From assembly GCF_022984075.1 (NCBI RefSeq), contig NZ_JALAAD010000001.1, forward strand, positions 1,902,455 to 1,966,454: a stretch of 64,000 nt of DNA. The letters run 5' to 3'. Position numbers and translations under genes: made by a program. This document shows, piece after piece, positions 61,479 to 64,000 of this stretch; position 1 is the first letter of the stretch; every line of letters begins with the position of its first letter. Under the pieces are notes generated by a model, which was not told the origin of the DNA, searched no databases, and saw only the letters and a list, made by a program, of their open reading frames with translations. This stretch comes from Synechococcus sp. C9 (lineage in GTDB: Bacteria > Cyanobacteriota > Cyanobacteriia > Gloeomargaritales > Gloeomargaritaceae).

Positions 61479-63065
61479 TCAGGTCTGACTTGTGACTACC
61501 GGGGTGGGTTGCTGTTGCAGGGCATTGTACAGCCGATTCAGGGCATTCATATACGCCTGCGCCGAAGCCACGATGATGTCCGTATTCGCCGCATGACCGC
61601 TGTAGGTGCGCTGGTTGTGCTCCAGGCGAATCGTCACCTCCCCAATCGCATCAATCCCCGCCGTCACCGACTGGACGGAAAATTCCACCAACCGATTGGG
61701 CACAGGCACCACCCGGTTAATCGCCTTATAGACCGCATCCACCGGTCCCGTTCCCGTCGCCGCATCCGTCCGTTCCTCGCCACTGGGCAAGCGTACCGTC
61801 ACCGTTGCCGTGGGAATTTCATGGTCACCGCAGGACACCTGCACCCGCTCCAGGCGGAAATTCACCACCAGGGGGGTTTGCATCTCATCGCTGGCGATCG
61901 CTTCCAAATCCCGGTCGGTAATCTCTTTTTTCTTGTCCGCCAATTCCTTAAAGCGCAAAAACGCCCGGTTCAATTCCTGTTCATGCAGGTCAAACCCCAA
62001 CTCCTGCAGACGTGCCCGGAACGCATGACGACCGGAATGCTTGCCCAACACAATCTGATTCGCCTGCCAGCCGATGGTACGGGCATCCATGATTTCATAG
62101 GTCTGCCGATGCTTGAGTACCCCGTCCTGGTGAATCCCCGACTCATGGGCAAAGGCATTCGCCCCCACAATCGCCTTGTTGGGCTGTACCACCATCCCCG
62201 TCAAACTGGACACCAGACGAGAGGTTTTGTAAATCTGAGTCGTATCAATGCGGGTCAAAGGTTCAGTAGATTCCGCCGGTCGCCCCAAAAACGGATTAAA
62301 GTAACTGCGCCGCACGTGCAGAGCCATCACCAACTCTTCCAACGCCGTATTCCCCGCCCGTTCCCCAATGCCATTGATCGTCACTTCCACCTGCCGGGCA
62401 CCCTGCTTGATCGCTTCTAAAAAATTCGCCGTCGCCACCCCCAAATCATTATGTCCATGCACGGAAATCACCGCCCGGTCAATGTTCGGGACATTTTCTC
62501 GGATGCCTTTGATCAATAAACCAAATTCCTCCGGCATCAAATACCCCACCGTATCCGGGATATTTACGGTCGTCGCCCCCGCTTCAATCACCGCCGTCAG
62601 TACTTGGTACAGATACGCCGGGTCAGAGCGAGCCGCATCCATCGGGGAAAATTCCACATCATCCACATAGCTTTTCGCCTTTTGCACCATCGCCACCGCA
62701 ATATCCAACACCTCACTGCGGCTTTTGCGTAACTGATGCTCCAGATGAATATCCGAGGTGGAAATAAACGTGTGAATGCGAGGATGCGCCGCTGGTTCCA
62801 ACGCCTTCGCCGCCGCCTCAATGTCCGCCGGAATCGCCCGTGCCAGCGAGCAAATGATGGATTCCCGCACCTCCCGGGCAATCGTCTGCACCGCCTCAAA
62901 ATCCCCCGGACTGGCGTAGGCAAACCCCGCCTCGATAACATCCACCCCCAGCCGTGCCAACTGGCGGGCAATCACCAGCTTTTCTTCCGTGTTCAAACTC
63001 GCACCGGGGCACTGCTCGCCATCCCGCAAGGTGGTGTCAAAAATCAAAATCCGGTCACAGGTCAT
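61479..63065 (-). CDS. leuA: 2-isopropylmalate synthase
   Basis: A 528-residue enzyme that condenses acetyl-CoA and 2-oxoisovalerate, the first committed step of leucine synthesis. The TIM-barrel part has [17 protein letters not shown] at the N-terminus and the metal-binding HGHNDLGVA (about residue 205); the C-terminal LeuA regulatory domain (about 390-520) allows leucine feedback. Length is standard. The first gene of leuA-aroH-rluD-type operon with spacings of one and two bases. It uses acetyl-CoA, the product of Acs at 8-10 kb. Confidence 0.96.
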   Translation of the reverse strand: MTCDRILIFDTTLRDGEQCPGASLNTEEKLVIARQLARLGVDVIEAGFAYASPGDFEAVQTIAREVRESIICSLARAIPADIEAAAKALEPAAHPRIHTFISTSDIHLEHQLRKSRSEVLDIAVAMVQKAKSYVDDVEFSPMDAARSDPAYLYQVLTAVIEAGATTVNIPDTVGYLMPEEFGLLIKGIRENVPNIDRAVISVHGHNDLGVATANFLEAIKQGARQVEVTINGIGERAGNTALEELVMALHVRRSYFNPFLGRPAESTEPLTRIDTTQIYKTSRLVSSLTGMVVQPNKAIVGANAFAHESGIHQDGVLKHRQTYEIMDARTIGWQANQIVLGKHSGRHAFRARLQELGFDLHEQELNRAFLRFKELADKKKEITDRDLEAIASDEMQTPLVVNFRLERVQVSCGDHEIPTATVTVRLPSGEERTDAATGTGPVDAVYKAINRVVPVPNRLVEFSVQSVTAGIDAIGEVTIRLEHNQRTYSGHAANTDIIVASAQAYMNALNRLYNALQQQPTPVVTSQT

Positions 63066-63251
63066 GGCAGACAGGGCAAAAATTCATCTTTTTATCATAG
63101 AGCAACCGCCGGGAACTTGGGAATAGATGCCGGGGAGAGTGTCAACGGAGACGAATGTTACCAAAAATTAAAAATTTACTCATGTCATCTATCTGTATGA
63201 AAAATCCGGGTGACAGAGAGTACAGCCCCAGACATAGAGGATAAACATTAC

Positions 63252-63280
63252 TTGACAAATAACGGGAAAGCAATTAATAC
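63252..63280 (+). promoter_or_regulatory. Strong sigma70-type promoter
   Basis: TTGACA at 63252-63257 and TAATAC at 63275-63280 with a 17-bp spacer, 29 bp before the next ATG. This places a transcription start about 20 bp upstream of the start codon. The rest of the 243-bp gap upstream holds no gene. Confidence 0.7.
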
Positions 63281-63308
63281 GAAGACATCCCAAGGTTAAG
63301 GAATCATT

Positions 63309-64000
63309 ATGACTAAAAAATGGGTACAAATCAGTCCTTATCAGGCTAAGGTTATTGAAGAGCCTCTTGGTATAGTAGCTAGTATTCGCCTTAGCATGGG
63401 TATTTTAAGTGAATTTATGTCTTTTTCCATTATGGGTTTGGATCTATTGAAGGTTATCTCGCTTCGAGAACCAAAGCCGGGGGCTACGCCCCTGCGACCT
63501 ATTTTTAGAAGTACCCTTATTTTATTTGTAATTTTTATTATACTTTTTGCGATTTTGTCTCGTCTTATAATCGAATTGATTGAATTCTATTTGCTACATG
63601 GTGAGCCTATTTCTAAGTCTGTAATAGATGTAATAGAGCTGTTACCACTTATATTTTCTTGCACTATTTCCATTGTCCTATCTATACTAATCTGTCTGGA
63701 TATACCAGTTAATGATGAGTTGATTTTTGATTTAGATCAAGGAACCTTAACACACCTTGTCCGCTCTCGTTTTGCCAAACTATTAAAACGCCCAAGTTCT
63801 ATAAAAAAAAGATTGCGTCTATCTAATTATTCTAAGGTTTCTTTGCGGGTTGACTCCGACTTGGATAGTGATAATAATCGGTACTATTTCTATTCCCTGG
63901 TGATGAGCGGTGATTCACAAAATAATTATTTCCAGATAGACTGCTCAAGTGGTTCTTATTCATTAGATAAACTAGACCGTAAAGAATTAGCTGAACTTGA
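63309..64000 (+). CDS. Hypothetical membrane protein, 3' end outside the window
   Basis: Open frame of 230 codons from ATG 63309 to the window end without a stop. Preceded by AAGGA about seven bases upstream and a good promoter. Two hydrophobic segments (about residues 70-92 and 110-132) are followed by a soluble part with basic and acidic stretches. I do not recognise the family. Residues about 53-71 (REPKPGATPLRPIFRSTLI) are encoded by a family A repeat fragment, so part of the protein comes from mobile DNA. The composition is AT-rich compared with neighbours. Confidence 0.7.
   Translation, partial: MTKKWVQISPYQAKVIEEPLGIVASIRLSMGILSEFMSFSIMGLDLLKVISLREPKPGATPLRPIFRSTLILFVIFIILFAILSRLIIELIEFYLLHGEPISKSVIDVIELLPLIFSCTISIVLSILICLDIPVNDELIFDLDQGTLTHLVRSRFAKLLKRPSSIKKRLRLSNYSKVSLRVDSDLDSDNNRYYFYSLVMSGDSQNNYFQIDCSSGSYSLDKLDRKELAEL
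63450..63522 (-). repeat. Family A repeat fragment inside a reading frame
   Basis: CGAGAACCAAAGCCGGGGGC, TACGCCCCTGCGACCTATTT and TTAGAAGTACCCTTA match the right half of the inverted copy at 40238-40355; a weaker match to its GGAAGATTATTTCGCT precedes it, with an internal deletion. It keeps the frame of the surrounding protein gene. Confidence 0.7.

Overview
This 64 kb window comes from a cyanobacterial chromosome. Lineage markers are ndhO (photosynthetic NDH-1), the variable subunit of ferredoxin:thioredoxin reductase, a phytol/dolichol-kinase family gene, a two-cysteine bilin-binding (cyanobacteriochrome) GAF domain, a DUF3134-type protein and the paired M16 peptidases. GC content is moderately high and genes are very compact. 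A basal unicellular lineage such as Gloeomargarita would fit, but that is a guess. I saw no rRNA, tRNA or CRISPR array.

Layout. 1-6.3 kb: end of a pentapeptide-repeat gene, a TolC-like outer-membrane protein, an exported protein, then a cobalamin riboswitch driving cbiMNQO cobalt uptake. 6.6-10.6 kb: DUF3134-type protein, mraY, acetyl-CoA synthetase, thioredoxin variant. 10.6-18.3 kb (minus strand): membrane pentapeptide protein, the nucleotide-sugar operon ugd-uxs-galE, and a 1049-residue PAS/CBCR-GAF/PAS/GGDEF/EAL photoreceptor. 18.5-23.3 kb: ndhO, phytol-kinase-like gene, sugar-type ABC ATPase, SH3-like protein, rhomboid, GT61 glycosyltransferase, sufE. 23.5-28.6 kb: pstSCAB phosphate transport operon in which pstA is split by a complete IS4-type element with 9-bp target duplications. 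28.6-40 kb: sulfurtransferase, pheS, M50 peptidase plus ferredoxin, beta-lactamase-like protein, DUF2752, secD without secF, class V aminotransferase, RlmD/RumA methyltransferase, ABC exporter. 40.4-49 kb: DUF1622, M16 peptidase pair, aroE, Ser/Thr kinase, ftrV, a CoBaHMA-like protein with a 38-residue tandem repeat, FHA-GGDEF-EAL. 49-58 kb: translationally coupled clpS-uvrB-Anbu followed by cbiB; rqcH with a TPR gene; pentapeptide and TPR proteins. 58-64 kb: IS630 remnant, multi-spanning membrane protein, leuA-aroH-rluD-type operon, and a partial membrane protein gene that carries a piece of a mobile repeat in frame.

The gene-free stretches are mostly occupied by two families of short MITE-like repeats (about 120 bp, with terminal inverted repeats and a shared core), seen in 11 places. 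One copy of family B is interrupted exactly at a TA by the left end of an IS630-type element, and one family-A-like segment has become part of an open reading frame. Most convergent gene pairs overlap at their 3' ends by 4 to 69 bp, so there is little room for terminators between them.

Working together: cobalt uptake (cbiMNQO, B12 riboswitch) and cbiB point to corrinoid synthesis; Pst uptake appears genetically broken; two GGDEF/EAL proteins, one likely light-regulated, connect to c-di-GMP; ugd/uxs/galE and GT61 connect to extracellular polysaccharide; ClpS, Anbu, RqcH, rhomboid, M50 and M16 genes make the window rich in protein quality control and proteolysis.
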